Both the position numbers and the translations under genes were made by a program. Positions 63,417 through 64,000 of a stretch of 64,000 nt of DNA are shown piece by piece. This DNA is from Piezodorus guildinii (lineage: Eukaryota; Arthropoda; Insecta; Hemiptera; Pentatomidae). The notes beneath the pieces are model-generated. The model had not been told where the DNA came from. It saw only the letters and a list, made by a program, of their open reading frames with translations, and made no database searches. The stretch covers positions 35,284,639 to 35,348,638 of the forward strand of contig CM041292.1 in NCBI GenBank assembly GCA_023052935.1, written 5' to 3'. The number at the start of each line of letters is the position of its first letter. Position 1 is the first letter of the stretch.

Positions 63417-63837
63417 ATATGCCCACACTTTTGGGAACACAATTATTAACTGACTGGACATTCCAATAAAAAAAAGCTGGTAGTTGGTCAAAATTAGAAA
63501 GAAAATGTGATTGTAGCATGCCCATGTTATCCCCAATACTAATTGCTGAATGGACAATGAGTTTCAATAAACAGCTCGGAAGACTGTTTTCATAATAAAT
63601 ATTCATGAGAAGATTACGCTAATATTTTCATTATTGTATCTTCTTTCCCACCATCAGCAAAAAAATGCTGCAGGCTACTACTGCCGATGCAGTTCCAATA
63701 AATTATTTTATCAGCGTTGTTCAATAACCATAGAGGTGAAGGAAGGCCGCATTCAGGGAAGATAAGGAACGAAATCAAAAATATATATACAGTTGATTAA
63801 CGTAATTACATAATATTCGTAGTTCATAAAATAACTT

Positions 63838-64000
63838 TTACTTTGTTACTATATAAAAGGGTAAATATTCGATCGTGAAATTTTAAATTCATTTCAGGAT
63901 ACCCCATCTAAAAAAATCCTGAAAAAATTTTTTTATGCTTTCGTTTTATAACAAAGGAGCTATAATAATACTAATGTAATGACATATACGCTCGGAAGAC
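63838..64000 (+). repeat. start of an R1k repeat, cut by the window edge
   Basis: TTACTATATAAAAGGGTAAA then TATTCGATCGTGAAATTT matches the left terminus of the copy at 56.3 kb. Confidence 0.5.

Overview
The window is AT-rich animal nuclear DNA, almost certainly from an insect. It holds one recognisable host gene, in nine proposed pieces: the u-shaped (ush) / Friend-of-GATA (FOG) zinc-finger cofactor, on the + strand from about 29.7 to 53.6 kb. Everything else I could classify is mobile or repetitive DNA. The insect assignment rests on the ush orthologue together with jockey-like LINEs, mariner elements, Helitron remnants and tRNA-derived SINEs. The very repeat-rich, intron-rich structure would fit a hemimetabolous insect such as a hemipteran, but I cannot fix the order or species from the sequence.

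Layout. 0.7-5.2 kb: one full-length jockey-type LINE on the - strand, flanked by a 12-bp target-site duplication, with an open 896-codon ORF2 and a single frameshift in ORF1. 5.4-29.3 kb: a graveyard of SINEs, LINE 3' ends, MITEs, a hAT-type MITE nested inside a SINE, a palindromic mariner derivative, a Helitron helicase tail, a decayed Ty3/gypsy pol fragment, tandem repeats and (TA)n tracts, with a few islands of GC-richer, apparently single-copy sequence. 29.3-29.8 kb: GC-rich, GATA-site-rich sequence ending in a candidate first exon of ush. 29.8-36.3 kb: long first intron with a second cluster of GATA sites at 31.3-31.75 kb. 36.3-52.5 kb: eight well-supported ush coding exons with compatible phases. 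52.5-53.6 kb: 3' UTR. 53.6-64 kb: more repeats.

The ush exons join in frame to a protein of about 759 residues if the candidate first exon is right. I count eight zinc fingers (five C2HC, three C2H2), a CtBP-binding PLDLS motif and three SUMO-acceptor-like VKxE motifs near the C-terminus. This is the expected architecture of a GATA-binding corepressor. GATA motifs at the promoter and in intron 1 suggest that the gene is itself controlled by the GATA factors its product modulates.

The most unusual non-genic signal is a set of fold-back elements (44.3, 47.6, 50.3 and 59.6 kb, plus a single copy at 18.8 kb). Their inverted arms each carry a short motif resembling the hammerhead-ribozyme core (CTGATGA, a hairpin, then GAAA). 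Three of them lie inside ush introns. Also notable are a nested palindromic MITE at 54.6 kb and a roughly 1-kb unclassified repeat family that occurs about ten times.
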